From: Takakia lepidozioides
Taxonomy: Eukaryota; Streptophyta; Takakiopsida; Takakiales; Takakiaceae
Assembly (NCBI GenBank): GCA_030704615.1
Contig: CM060731.1
Location: forward strand, 38,750,001-38,814,000
Reading direction: 5' to 3'
Length of the DNA: 64,000 nucleotides
Under the pieces are notes generated by a model. The model saw nothing but the letters and a program-made list of their open reading frames with translations, did not search any database and had not been told where the DNA came from. The position numbers were made by a program, and so were the translations under genes. Position 1 is the stretch's first letter; every line of letters begins with the position of its first letter. Below are positions 1-11,352 of this stretch, piece after piece.

Positions 1-382
1 AACTGCCGTGGCACCCCCCTCCACCCAAAATCCTACAATTTCCAAACTTCAAAAAATTCCTGACGGCGGAGTTTTTCTCTGTTGGGGGCGCCATAAAGAC
101 CTGCGTGTGCAGCTCGTTCCGCGCTACATTTTTTGTTGAAGCCGCTCGTTCATCGGACTTCATCCGTGTATGCTACAGATGGATGAAAAATCGGGCTGAC
201 TCGATTCGGGTTGGCTCGTCGTTTAGGGGTTAAAGAGAAGGGAAAACCCTGGGAGCGACAGCTCACAATTCAGGCCCTTTGATAGAGCGAGGAGAAAATA
301 ACCTCTTTCACAATAACCATGCCATGGAGGCTGAGAAATGGGACACCACCCAAGGGAAGGGGGAGAAGAGTATACCACACCC

Positions 383-455
383 GTCAAGTAGCAGGATTTG
401 ACCCCATAATCATCTGGGTGGCACTCAGTGCACTAACCAACTGAGCTACTGACTG
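383..455 (-). pseudogene. tRNA-like sequence (tRNA pseudogene or tRNA-derived SINE head)
   Basis: On the minus strand an A-box-like TAGCTCAGTTGGTTAG (448-433) is followed by a B-box-like GGGTCAAATCC (404-394). U8 to T55 is 47 nt, as in a canonical tRNA. The D stem mostly pairs. The acceptor arms do not pair, the anticodon loop is abnormal and position 33 is not U, so a working tRNA is unlikely. An A/T-rich tract lies on its 5' side. It is either a decayed tRNA or the pol III promoter head of a SINE. I could not find a SINE tail. Confidence 0.4.
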
Positions 456-797
456 TTGGTATTTTTTATTTTTTTTCGAAATGAAACCGGGGCTACATAT
501 TGCCCCTTCATATGTCTTTTGGTACACATGACCATACATGTAAATACATATATATTTAGGCGAAGAACAGTACAATATATGCTCAATGGTAGAGGCCACA
601 TAGTTGGTATTCTGAAACAGTCAATGATGACCTGCACTTCCAATTGTTTTGCAACTGGTATCCTTTGTGTTACCCTATGAACTACATCTTGTTTATATAT
701 TTGATCTATAAATATGGATGAAATACTCCATGTACACCCCTCTTGAACTTATTTGTGAGTATCAGTGTTATGTTTGAGAACCCTCTGTGTAAGGTGG
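456..797. other. No gene seen
   Basis: A/T-rich sequence with only short chance reading frames. I see no recognisable gene or repeat. The same holds for 1-382. Confidence 0.5.
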
Positions 798-1038
798 TGT
801 TAGGTGCCAACAGAGCTTGGACTGGAACTGTGAACCAGTTTGCGAACGCAGAAGGCAACTGCTGAAGTTTCAGCAACTACTGACGGACAGCTGCGGGTGC
901 AAAATCGGGCAAGCTCGTACGTCTCAAAAAGCTAGGGATTCGAGATGTGGAGAAGGAGAACCAGGGACGATGACGAAGAAGGTTGTGCTGTACATTTTTG
1001 GGCAAGTCTGGAATTGAGGAGATAATGTGCAGAGTTCC
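798..1038 (+). mobile_element. Partial LTR of a second gypsy family
   Basis: Starts TGTTAGGTGCC and matches the first about 230 bp of the LTR at 29520-30060 with scattered substitutions. The match stops near 1038, where gag-like sequence begins. The last about 300 bp of the LTR and the primer binding site are therefore missing. It is the deleted 5' end of a decayed element in plus orientation. Confidence 0.6.
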
Positions 1039-1660
1039 CATGAGGCCAGGACGAAACGAAGCAAAGACGTCGCTCGAGATTAGAAGGCTGGTAAAATTGC
1101 CACGATTTCGAGGTAAACCCTCTGTGAAGCTAGAAGAAATTTTGTCTTTCCTGGATACATTATAAGAATTCTTTGAGAACGACTATCCAGAAGAAGCCAA
1201 ACTGTTGCTCTGCAACTCCGATGCTACCAAACTATGGTGGTCGCACCAGAAACATGAACGGCGTGAACACAGGAAATCACATGTGGATAGTTGGGCCATG
1301 TTTAAGGCACAATTCTTAGCCCATTATTTATGCACACAAAATGAAGGTAGAACTGTTCAGGCTGAAACAGGAAACCTTGAGCATTGATGAATTCAAGACC
1401 AAATTTGAAGCCCACGCTAGCTACTTTCCTTTCCCTCAGTGAAGAAGACAGAGTTGATTTATTTGTGAATAGCCTAAATGATTCTCTTAAGTATAAAGTC
1501 AAGGCCCATAATCCTCGAGCAGAAGCTGAGGCTTATCGCTTGGCATGAAATATTGAAAGTGAGATAAGAGCACAAAGAATTGTGAGTCAGGTTCGTGAGG
1601 TTCGTGAATTCACGTCAACTGCAACACCATCTTGGCAGCCAACCAAGAAAAAACACTATA
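1039..1660 (+). pseudogene. Degenerate Ty3/gypsy gag fragment
   Basis: Reading across stops and frame changes, the translation resembles a retrotransposon Gag capsid. It has a stretch ending in LVKLPRFRGKPS, then FFENDYPEEAKLLLCNSDA followed by KLWW, and later a segment with SWAMFKAQFLAHY. Such a segment is typical of the retrotrans_gag domain that assembles virus-like particles in the cytoplasm. In-frame stops lie near 1163 and 1385 and the frame changes near 1400-1550. No zinc knuckle, protease or RT follows, and the sequence breaks off near 1660 at a G-run. It directly follows the LTR fragment at 798, so both come from one truncated element. Confidence 0.55.
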
Positions 1661-1723
1661 GGAAAATGGGGGGGTTAGCGACGCTGCGGCGTTGTTAAAA
1701 CCCCTTTTTGGGGCGGGGTAGAA

Positions 1724-2448
1724 TGTCACGCACCTCAATTCGGTGAACTCCCCTTCAAGTCATAGTAACTCGCTTTGATGCGCGCGCCTGACTCCCAACC
1801 TGGCCGCCGGGCCAACTTGGAGCTTCGGCTGCTCACCGGGACATAACGGTCCCCTTTTTGCTTCCCTCTAGAACCCTCCACCTAATTGGGACTAGGAGAA
1901 TTCCCTTTGGTAGATGGCAGTCCGGAACAGCTCCCCACTCTTTGGTCGCTTTCCGGCTCGCTCGCTTACTCACTAGCTTTTGGTCACCAACGGGCTTGCA
2001 CCGTTCTCAGGGTTACTACTCCCTATATATACTTCTGTAGCTGTCCGCGGGGGTTTCACAACCAGCCATGCCATTTTATGGTGAACCACCACGAAGACCC
2101 TCGATTCCCGGTGGTGAGTCGCGGTGAGTCTTGGCCCGCTCACCACGGCCCCTATGGACCGTGATGAGTCCCAAGACTCCCCACGACTCCCACCACGAGG
2201 TCTCCGCCCCCATGGTGAGTCCTATGCCACCCCCACTAAGTCCCACTAAGCTACCACCACCCCTTGTGGAGCCACCCCCACCGCAACCCGGTGTGCGGGG
2301 CTCCACCTAGTGAGCGCCTCCGCTTCCCTGAGTGCCTTGGGCACTCAAGGGTGCCTCAGCCCCATACCTATCGCTGCCGCTGCCCCCACCACAGGGGCAG
2401 CCCCTCATGTGTCCCGACCCCCTGCCCTCAAGGCAAAGGGCCGCGACA
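1724..2448 (-). mobile_element. LTR copy A of the TGTCGCG family
   Basis: A 725-bp long terminal repeat whose plus-strand ends are TGTCACG and CGCGACA, a one-base decay of the family's 7-bp inverted ends. It is nearly identical to the LTRs at 5499, 9188, 11353 and 17600. The internal sequence to its right matches the pol-side non-coding region of the complete copy, so this is the 3' LTR of a minus-strand element whose remainder is lost at 3089. Confidence 0.85.
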
Positions 2449-3089
2449 CACACCCCTACCAAGAGGGAGTCGATGTCCTCATCGACTTGTCCATTTTATA
2501 GAAACGAACATCCAAGTTGTGGCGTCCCACATCAAGGAGTTTGTTTCCGCACCATGGCGTCCCATGGTAAAGAACCAAACCCCACACTTGACTCTACTCT
2601 CCACTAGCTAGTTCGGCCGACTTCCTCCAAGTCTCGGGCAAGGGTGGAGCCTCTCCAGCTCCTCCCAGTGCACTCTTCTTGGCCTACTTCAAGGCCAAGG
2701 AACGATCCTCCCCGAGGATCGAATCGCCTTACTGCAACAACATTGCTTGCGATCGCTCATGATGCCGCTTTTGGCATCACCTTGAGCAAGGGTTCCCTGG
2801 AACCCTCTTTGACTAGGAAGATAACCTTGAACCAACCGTGCGCCCCAATCACTACAATTGGGTCCGCCTTGGAATGCTGGCCTGAGGTACGGGAACACGC
2901 CGAAGCCGCACTACGACTTCGTCCCGAGGCTACACGATTATAGTACGTGAACGGAAGCACGTAGCTTCCGCGTTAGCCCGCACTACAAGGCAACCCCCTC
3001 GGTAGCGCAGTTATAGTACGCGCACGCGCCAAGCGCGCACTAGCACGTGAACTCCCAAAGAAGTCGCAAGTTTCTTTGCCCCTTGGATG
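2449..3089 (-). mobile_element. Truncated internal 3' region of the TGTCGCG element
   Basis: Matches 6225-6868 and 12076-12716 closely. It is the non-coding stretch between the chromodomain end of pol and the 3' LTR. The match ends abruptly after CTTGGATGG near 3089, where 120-bp satellite units begin. No coding part of this copy survives. Confidence 0.8.
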
Positions 3090-3470
3090 GTGTGTACAAT
3101 ATACTGACAAAGTTTGAAAACAAAACAAAAATCATTTGGATGGGCAACCATTCGTTGGCCTTTTGAATCAATTTTGATTGATCTCATATTTGTCCAAGAC
3201 CTGTAAGATAGTAGATAGAACATACTGGCAAAATTTAAAAACAATAAAAAATTAATTTGGATGGGCAACCATTCGTTGGCCCTTTCAATCAGTTTCGATT
3301 GATCTCATATTTGTTGAGGACATGTCGGATGGTATGTAGAACATACTGGCAATGTTTGAAAACAAACAAAAACCATTTGGATGGGAAACCATTCGTTCGC
3401 CCTTTGAATCAATTTTGTTTGATGTCATATTTATCCAGGACCTGTTACATGGTATGGGTGATTGCAGCCT
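3090..3470 (+). repeat. About 120-bp tandem repeat, left block 1 (3 units)
   Basis: Three direct units of about 120 bp, each carrying a form of GGATGGGCAACCATTCGTT, then a GATCTCATATTTGT-like stretch, a TCCAGGACCTGT-like stretch and TTTGAAAACAAACAAAAA. Unit starts are near 3134, 3255 and 3375. The units differ by about 10-20 percent, so this is an old array. Short open frames within it are chance products of the repeat. Confidence 0.8.
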
Positions 3471-4074
3471 ACAATGTCCATTTTTTGCTGTCACAACATT
3501 GTTTTTTCCAGACATAGAATAGTGGTAAATTATCATACTCCTACATGACAATGCCATCAATAAAAAGGGACTAATATATAGAGACTCATCTACATATACT
3601 TTCACACTTTTAAATCTCATTATCAAAAACCAGAATCTCTAGATGCTATGGACTTTTTTTAATATAGGAGTTAGAACAAAGTCAAGAAAATGGACTCTCT
3701 CAACCTTGCTTTGGAGAATGAAGAATCTGGAATGAAAACTATCATTCAAAAATATGAAGTTAAAAAAACATTATGTACTATATTGAGCCTCAAAAATAGC
3801 TATTTTCATAAAGTCTTTTAAGACTAAATTCTTTTGAAATAACAATTTTTTTCATTAGACGCATTCATTCACCATAAATGCAGAGTTGATTATGATCAAT
3901 TTGTGAATTGATATTATCGCAATTTGAAAATCTTGGTTTTAATAGTCAATAATAGACGGTCAAGATTGTCAGTTGAAGCAAATCCGATGGTTGAGGATTT
4001 GCCACATCATCCTTTATGTACTCTTTATGGACTCATGATCTGCCATTTTTGGTCCACTCTAGTTTGCAATCACC
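3471..4074. other. A/T-rich spacer between repeat blocks
   Basis: Unique A/T-rich sequence separating two blocks of the 120-bp repeat. I see no gene, RNA or element in it. Confidence 0.5.
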
Positions 4075-5150
4075 CGTATATAGAACATACAAGCAAAGTT
4101 TGAAAACAAACAAAAATCATTTGGATGGGCAAACATTCGTTCGCCATTTGAATCAATTTGGATTGATCTCATATTTGTTCAGGACCTATCAGATGGTACG
4201 TAGAACATTCGCAAATTTTGAAAACAAACAAAAATCATTTGGATAGGCAACCATTCGTTGGCCCTTTGAATCAATTTCGATTAAACTCATAATATTAGGC
4301 CAGGGCATGTCGAATGTTATGTACAACATGCTGGCAAAGTTTGAAAAGAAACAAAAATCATTTGAATTGGGAACCATACGTTTGCCCTTTTAATGAATTT
4401 TGATTGATTTCGTACCTATCCAGGACCTATTTGAGGGTATGTACAACATGCCGGGGAACCGTATGTTCGCTCTTTTATGAATTTCAATTGATCTCATACT
4501 TGTCCAGGACCTGTTTGAGGGTATGTAGAACATGCTGGCAACCTTTGACAAAAAATAAAAATCATTTGGATGGGAAACCATTTGTTTTCCATTTTCATGA
4601 ATTTCGATGGATCCCATACTTGTCCAAGACCTGTTTGAGGGTACATAGAACATGCTGGCAAACTTTGAAAAAAAAACAAAAATCTTCTGAATGGGGAACC
4701 ATTTGTTTGCATTTTTAATCAATTTTGATTCATGTCATACTTGTCCATGACCTGTCACATGATATACACAACATGTTGGCAAAGTTTGAAAACAAACAAA
4801 AATCATTTAGATGGGCAACCATTCGTTCGCCCTTTGAATCAATTTTGATTCATGTCATACTTGTTTAGGACCTGTCACATGGTATATACAACATGCTGAC
4901 AAAGTTTGAAAACAAGCAAAATTCATTTGGATGCACAACCATTTGTTCGCCCTTTTGAATCAATTTTGATTCATGCCATATTTGTCCAAGACTTGTCACA
5001 TGGTATGTAGAATGTACTGGCAAAGTTTGAAAACAAGCCAAAATCATTTGGATGAGGAATCAGTCGTTCGCCACTTGAACCCCTTCTGATGATCTCGTAC
5101 TTGTCCAGGACCCGTCATATGGTATTTAGAACATGGATGATGGTACTGAA
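4075..5150 (+). repeat. About 120-bp tandem repeat, left block 2 (about 9 units)
   Basis: Continuation of the repeat at 3090 in the same orientation. Units start near 4116, 4238, 4356, 4566, 4685, 4806, 4927 and 5047, plus a shortened unit near 4450. The period is about 120 bp. Related units occur in reverse orientation at 19600-20010, on the far side of the hAT transposase remnant. Confidence 0.8.
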
Positions 5151-5498
5151 GTTTGAAACATTACATCACAACCCAAAGGTTTGCCTCTGTGGACGTCGGA
5201 TGGCTGTGAGATGCACTCCAACAAAACCCACCATTAAAAATTAGAACTTATTTCCTTTGTTGGGTAGGTTGAGTTAGTGTAGAAAGGCCAAACGTGTATC
5301 TCTTTGTTGTGGCTTCCACCAAAGCCACTTCAATAGATTATGTATAAGCTCAACACTACAACGTGCATCGACCTACTTGGATTGGTGACAGATGTAGAAG
5401 TGTTGGGCTGTCGCATTGCACTCTACATTCACATCCTTAGAATCACAGGTTCGTATATAGGTCACTGTTTTTTGTTGCTTACATCACTAGGGCCCAGG
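5151..5498. other. Flank of hAT remnant, no gene seen; ends in target duplication CCAGG
   Basis: No recognisable coding sequence. The last five bases (5494-5498, CCAGG) recur at 9914-9918 and are the target-site duplication of the LTR element between them. Confidence 0.6.
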
Positions 5499-6224
5499 TG
5501 TCGCGCACCTCAATTCGGTAAACTCCCCTTCAAGTCATAGTTACTCGCTTTGATGCGCGCGCCTGACTCCCAACCTGGCCGCCGGGCCAACTTGGAGCTT
5601 CGGCTGCTCAACGGGACATAACGGTCCCCTTTTGCTTCCCTCTAAAACCCTCCACCTAATTGGGACTAGGAGAATTCCCTTTGGTAGATGGCAGTCCGGA
5701 ACAGCTCCCCACTCTTTGGTCGCTTTCCGGCTCGCTCGCTTACTCACTAGTTTTTGGTCACCAACGGGCTTGCACCGTTCTCGGGGTTACTACTCCCTAT
5801 ATATACTCCTGTAACTGTCTGCGGGGGTTTCACAACCAGCCATGCCATTTTATGGCGAACCACCACGAAGACCCTCGATTCCCGGTGGTGAGTCGCGGTG
5901 AGTCTTGGCCCGCTCACCACGGCCCCTATGGACCGTGATGAGTCCCAAGACTCCCCACGACTCCCACCACGAGGTCTCCGCCCCCATGGTGAGTCCTATG
6001 CCACCCCCACTAAGTCCCACTAAGCTACCACCACCCCTTGTGGAGCCACCCTCACCGCAACCCGGTGTGCGGGGCTCCACCTAGTGAGCGCCTCCGCTTC
6101 CCTGAGTGCCTTGGGCACTCAAGGGTGCCTCAGCCCCCCATACCTATCGCTGCCGCTGCCCCCACCACAGGGGCAGCCCCTCATGTGTCCCGACCCCCTG
6201 CCCTCAAGGCAAAGGGCCGCGACA
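5499..6224 (-). repeat. TE1 3' LTR
   Basis: 726 bp with inverted ends TGTCGCG/CGCGACA. It is nearly identical to the partner LTR at 9188-9913 and preceded by the target duplication CCAGG. Confidence 0.92.
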
Positions 6225-7129
6225 CACACCCCTTACAACAGGGAGTCGATGTCCTCATCGACTTGTCCATTTTGTAGAAACGAACATCCAAGTTGTGGCG
6301 TCCCACATCAAGGAGTTTGTTTCTGTACCATGGCGTCCCATGGTAAGGAACCAAACCCCACACTTGACTATACTCTCCACTAGCTAGTTCGGCCGACTTC
6401 CTCCAAGTCCCGGCCAAGGGTGGAGCCTCTCCAGCTCCTCCCAGTGCACTCTTCTTGGCCTACTTCAAGGCCAAGGAACGATCCTCCCCGAGGATCGAAT
6501 CGCCTTACTGCAACAACATTGCTTGCGATCGCTCATAATGCCGCTTTTGGCATCACCTTGAGCAAGGGTTCACCTGGAACCCTCTTTGACTAGGAAGATA
6601 ACCTTGAACCAACCGTGCGCCCCAATCACTACAATTGGGTCCGCCTTGGAATGCTGGCCTGAGGTACGGGAACACGCCGAAGCCGCACTACGACTTCGTC
6701 CCGAGGCTACACGATTATAGTACGTGAACGGAAGCACGTAGCTTCCGCGTTAGCCCGCACTACAAGGCAACCCCCTCGGTAGCGCAGTTATAGTACGCGC
6801 ACGCGCCAGGTGCGCACTAGCACGTGAACTCCCAAAGAAGGCGCAAGTTTCCTTGCCCCTTGGATGGGAGTCACCCGATTTCGGCACTGCGCAAACACAC
6901 GATTACCCAATTTACCTCTCCCACTTTTGTAAGCTAGCATACATTCTACACACTAGCCAACCACACCATGCATCACCATTCCAAACACAATATGACGCAC
7001 AATATTTGGAACCCATTTCCTTTATAACAAATTTTTGTACAATACAAGTTTTTGCAATCGGATTCCTGAGCTAGCTAAACCGGGCTAAGCATGCATTTCC
7101 TCCCCCACGCTCCAAGGTTGATGTCCCCA

Positions 7130-8202
7130 TCAACGCTTCTTCCGCTTTTGAGGTCGCCCTTCGAAAGCTGCAACCGCCTCGGATGCGTTTCCCATTTCTG
7201 AGTCACGCACCCAAGATGCCTCCACATGATGATAGCCCTTCCATTTGACGAGATACTCCGTTTCTCGGTTCCTGAACCTCCTCAACTTAAGTATTGCCTC
7301 CACCTCGTACTCAGGTTCATTTTCATGATCCAACAGCATAGGTGGTGGACGCAACACTTGATGCCGATTCGGACGCGCTTCATCTTTGAAGTAAGGCTTC
7401 AAAGGGAGACATGGAATACTGGGTGCACCTTGCTGTTTGCCGGCAGTTCCAATTCATACACATCCTCATTCATAACCTTCCGAATGCGAAAGGGTCCCGC
7501 ATACGGAGGTAGGAACTTCGGACTCACTTCCGGAGGTAGTCGGAAATTCTTGATGTTCAACCAGACCTCTATGCCTGCCTCAAACTTCACTTCCCTCCGC
7601 TTCCGATTTGCCTGCCTTTCATACCGTTTCCTAGCTTTGGCAATATTGTACTTTGCGAGCTTCAACAAACGCTCGCGTTCTTCCAGTACCGCGGCTACTG
7701 CCGGTTCCTCAACGTCCTGGGCGGCCCAACTTGTCGGCACCAGAGGTGCTTTTCCATAGACCAACACAAAAGGGGAAACTCCCGTTGCGGAGTTTTCTGT
7801 GTTATTATAACAGAACTCTGCCGCGTCTAAGTGTTCCATCCAGTTTGATTGGTCTGCCGACACGTAATTCCGCAAGAATTGCTTCACTACGGAATTCACT
7901 CTTTCCGTTTGGCCGTCCGTCGTAGGTCGGAAGGCGGTGCTCATCTTCAGCCTCGTCCCCATCTTCTTCCAAAGTGCTCTCCAGAATTTACTTGTAAACT
8001 TTGGATCGCGGTCCGAGACAATATCCTTCGGGACTCCATGATGCTTTAAGACGTGGGCGAAGTAAAGTCGCCCTGTCTCCTGCGCCGTTGCCGTCTCCTT
8101 GGTGGGGACGAAATGGCCCATTTTACTGAACCTATCTACCGCCACGACTGTGACGGGCTGTGACGGGCTGTGTAACCACCCTCTACAGTGCGCTGCTGTC
8201 AC
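7130..8202 (-). pseudogene. TE1 pol remnant: integrase core and C-terminus plus chromodomain
   Basis: Two overlapping minus-strand frames. 8202-7399 carries the integrase catalytic core: VVAVDRFSKMGHFVPTK supplies the first Asp, VSDRDPKFTSKFW the second, and DGQTERVNSVVKQFLRNY the Glu. The integrase C-terminal barrel ends at VHPVFHVSL. 7402-7130 continues with LKPYFKDEARPN and a chromodomain containing EYLVKWKGYHHVEASW, which in chromoviruses steers insertion to marked chromatin. The frames are joined by a one-base loss in an A run near 7395, since TE2 has one more A there and reads through. Upstream pol is deleted and replaced by filler. The integrase is therefore truncated at its N-terminus and lacks the HHCC zinc finger. 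Confidence 0.85.
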
Positions 8203-8305
8203 CCCTAAGGCTCATGTTGGTCTCAGTCTGTGCAAAAATTAAGGGTACCCTACAGATCCCGTATAAGTGTCTAAGTCCCTGACAGTCCTCTAACAGGTGC
8301 CGCCT

Positions 8306-9132
8306 TTACGTGTGAAGGCCCTCCCTTCGATTTCCACGTGCCATTATCGCCGCGTGGCCTATCCCACTTCTTTCCGGTCTTTTCAACGGTCGGAAGGAGT
8401 CAGCTTCCCGCCGAATCTTCTTGTGGTTCAGCTCCAATTTTGAAGACCATTTCTGGTTCTGCCATGTCCGCGACTTCGAGCAACAGCACATTGAAAGCCT
8501 GGACGTACCCCGAATGTCATCTGTTTGCTTCAAATTCCTCATCTTGTCCCGGGCAAGCCAGGACGCGTTGAGGGGCACAAACTGTCTCTTCAACAATTCC
8601 TTGAACCCACTCCAGTTCAAGTTTCCGGACTTGGACCTCGGTCGTGAAGGCGTTTCTGCCACCATTGTTGAGCATAGCCCCTCAATAGGTGGGAGCCACT
8701 TCCACGCGATCCTCGTCACTCAACTTGGCCGCCCGGAAGTACTGCTCCAGCTCCAAGAGCCAGGTGTTGAGTGCCTTCCGATTTCGGACGCCCTCGAAGG
8801 TGCCGGGTTCCTTAGGCTTCACCTTAAACTTTGCCTTAGTGGATGTGGCATTAGCCGCCTTCAACACGTCTTTCACAACGTCCCGCCAAACTGCGCCAAC
8901 AACCCTTCCCAAAAGCTGCCGGCATGGGAGACATCTCTTGGTTTGTCGGAGCTCTCAAGGATTCCTCGGGCTTCGACTCCTCGGATTCCTCCCGCTCTTG
9001 GGCGGCCTCGTTTTCGGAAACATGCATCGCTTCCTCAAACGGCCGCCTCGGTGACACGCCGCCCCCATCGGGCTCACCGGGATCATCATCTTTTGGGCCG
9101 TTCCGCTTTCGCTTCGGCTTGCCCGACCCCAT
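8306..9132 (-). pseudogene. TE1 gag remnant
   Basis: Starts at ATG 9132 with MGSGKPKRKRN, the same start as in TE2, followed by an acidic DDDPGEPDGG stretch. The capsid-like part includes KPKEPGTFEGVRNRKALNTW and LELEQYFRAAKLSDEDR near 8700-8830, then an LNWSGFKELLKRQFVPL segment near 8580-8630. Frame changes occur near 8690 and 8900-9000, and about 130 bp present in TE2 is missing near 8430. The CCHC zinc knuckle seen in TE2 is lost in the large deletion. This copy cannot make an intact Gag. Confidence 0.75.
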
Positions 9133-9173
9133 GATGAGGCCAATCCCAAGGACGATCGCGTACTGAACTCTAA

Positions 9174-9185
9174 GCTCTGATACCA
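9174..9185 (-). promoter_or_regulatory. TE1 primer binding site (initiator-Met tRNA)
   Basis: The minus strand reads TGGTATCAGAGC, the standard plant initiator-Met tRNA 3'-end complement, one or two bases inside the 5' LTR. It fixes the element's orientation. Confidence 0.85.
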
Positions 9186-9187
9186 AG

Positions 9188-9913
9188 TGTCGCGCACCTC
9201 AATTCGGTAAACTCCCCTTCAAGTCATAGTTACTACTCGCTTTGATGCGCGCGCCTGACTCCCACCTGGCCGCCGGGCCAACTTGGAGCTTTGGCTGCTC
9301 ACCGGGACATAACGGTCCCCTTTCGCTTCCCTCTAAAACCCTCCACCTAATTGGGACTAGGAGAATTCCCTTTGGTAGATGGCAGTCCGGAACAGCTCCC
9401 CACTCTTTGGTCGCTTTCCGGCTCGCTCGCTTACTCACTAGTTTTTGGTCACCAACGGGCTTGCACCGTTCTCGGGGTTACTACTCCCCTATATATACTT
9501 CTGTAGCTGTCCGCGGGGGTTTCACAACCAGCCATGCCATTTTATGGTGAACCACCATGAAGACCCTCGATTCCCGGTGGTGAGTCGCAGTGAGTCTTGG
9601 CCCGCTCACCACGGCCCCTATGGACCGTGATGAGTCCCAAGACTCCCCACGACTCCCACCACGAGGTCTCCGCCCCTATGGTGAGTCCTATGCCCCCCCA
9701 CTAAGTCCACTAAGCTACCACCACCCCTTGTGGAGCCACCCCCACCGCAACCCGTGTGCGGGGCTCCACCTAGTGAGCGCCTCCGCTTCCCTGAGTGCCT
9801 TGGGCACTCAAGGGTGCCTCAGCCCCCCATACCTATCGCTGCCGCTGCCCCCACCACAGGGGCAGCCCCTCATGTGTCCCGACCCCCTGCCCTCAAGGCA
9901 AAGGGCCGCGACA
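9188..9913 (-). repeat. TE1 5' LTR
   Basis: 726 bp, ends TGTCGCG/CGCGACA, followed by target duplication CCAGG at 9914-9918. TATATATA at 9490-9497, about 420 bp from the U3 end, is the likely TATA box for minus-strand transcription. Confidence 0.9.
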
Positions 9914-9918
9914 CCAGG

Positions 9919-11352
9919 GGAGTGCATATTAGGTGAAGATGAGGGAGGAATAAAGCCCTTGGTATACGGTAATCCCGAACACTGTCAGTGCCACTGGCAG
10001 TGTTGAGTGCAACCTATGTGGACTGAAGCTTTCTTATCGTAAGGATCGGCTGCTCGCTTATCTTGGCTATAAATGTAGGAAGAACGTCAAGGTGGGTTTA
10101 TGCCCTAAGGCATCTCTCCAGGTAAAAACCCATTTTGCCCAGTGTCGAGCCAATGTTCCAATGTCTTTGGATCTGGACACGACCTCTGAGTAGAACACTT
10201 CATCTTCCCGTCAGGATGCCCCAATTAGTACCCAAGGGGACTCTTGTGAGGCTTGAGGTGTCCGGGGACAAGTGGGTTGTGCCGGAGCAACACCTGCTTC
10301 AACACATCTTTGTATCCCTACACTTCAACGGAGTAGATTACGACAACAATCCATGCAGGAAAGCCTTAACTTGTCTGCAAAAAAACAGTTGGATAAAAAA
10401 TGGGCGCAGTTTTTCTTCGAGGCCAACATACCGTTTAATGTGGCAAGACTTCCGACATTTGTTTCTGCCATTAGAGCAACCTCGGAGTCCAAATCCACGT
10501 ACGTGCCTCTTTCTTATCAGAATCTCCGCACATGATTGCTAGAAGACGCCATGACACAGCTTACCCAAAAGGCAACGATGGACGGACGAGTCTCTGAGAA
10601 AATATGGAAGCACTATATGTGCCGATGGATGGACTTCTATTACAATAGACCATTGTTCAATGTCATGCTCGTATGTCCAGCTGGGGAACGGTTCTTGGGA
10701 TCGGTGGACACTAGTGGCGAGAAGAAAGATGGACGTAATCAATGTCAGCTATTGACGGACTTCATCGAATAGGTCGGAAATGATAGAATCATGCAAATAT
10801 GCACGATTCAATGCCGCTAACATGAGGAGCACTGCAAAGATGTTTATTGGTACGATATCCCCATATGTACTACCAGGGCTGTGCAGTTCATATCCTTGAC
10901 CTCATTTTGGAAGATTGGGGAAAAGAACAGTGAGTGAAATAACTTGTGCGGTGAGCGAAGACCATTGTGTCGTTCATCCGCACACACCACATCCCTTTGA
11001 CAATATATAGGAGGCATGAACCAAAATACAGCCTTCGGAATCTAGGCAAAACTCGTTTTGCCACTAACTTCTTGATGGTAGATCGGTTGGTGACGGTGAA
11101 GAGCAGTCTCGAGCACACCATCATCGCTCTTCAATGGGAAGGCTACACCGGACGTTGCGGGACTCGAGAAAAGCCAAGTCATTGCGCAAAAGTCGAAAGG
11201 TTAGGAACACCATTCGCAACGACGATTTCTGGAAGAAATGTGAGAACTTTGTTATATGGTAGAGCCGGTGGCTAATGCTTACATGAGTTTGATGGAAAGC
11301 AACCAGTAATGGGCAAGGCACGGTTACTAATGCAAAATCTAGAGAAGCGTGT
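9919..11352 (+). pseudogene. hAT-family transposase, 5' part (BED-like zinc finger and DUF659-like core), degenerate
   Basis: The frame from about 10005 encodes a BED-like finger with CNLCGLK, then KTHFAQCRANVP. Next come FFFEANIPFNVARLP, typical of plant hAT-like transposases, and a DUF659-like segment with YNRPLFNVMLVCPAGERF and GSVDTSGEKKDGR at 10536-10772. The following ISLTSFWKIGEKNSE-like text is decayed. Such proteins bind transposon ends in the nucleus and cut and paste DNA through an RNase H-like fold. Stop codons and frame changes near 10190, 10260, 10535 and 10770 break the gene. It is interrupted at 11352 by TE2, and the reading resumes at 18321. TE1 lies directly upstream. The zinc-finger assignment rests on spacing alone. 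Confidence 0.72.

Larger units (their letters stand above)
5499..9913 (-). mobile_element. TE1: internally deleted Ty3/gypsy chromovirus, TGTCGCG family
   Basis: A 4,415-bp LTR retrotransposon lying on the minus strand. Two 726-bp LTRs (5499-6224 and 9188-9913) start TGTCGCG and end CGCGACA, and are flanked by identical 5-bp target duplications CCAGG (5494-5498 and 9914-9918). A primer binding site complementary to initiator-Met tRNA lies one base inside the 5' LTR. The interior keeps the start of gag and the end of pol (integrase plus chromodomain) but lacks zinc knuckle, protease, reverse transcriptase and RNase H. About 125 bp of unrelated filler (about 8170-8295) marks the deletion. The LTRs differ at only a few sites, so the insertion is young. 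It could move only with proteins from a relative such as TE2. Confidence 0.92.

Noticed and set aside
2644-2943. 99-codon plus-strand frame, identical at 12270-12569, as an antisense gene of the LTR element
   Set aside because: It is conserved only because the copies are young. It is broken in TE1 and has no recognisable domain.
9590-10006. Plus-strand 138-codon frame running from the LTR into hAT sequence
   Set aside because: It reads antisense through the LTR and crosses the insertion junction, so it cannot be an ancestral gene.
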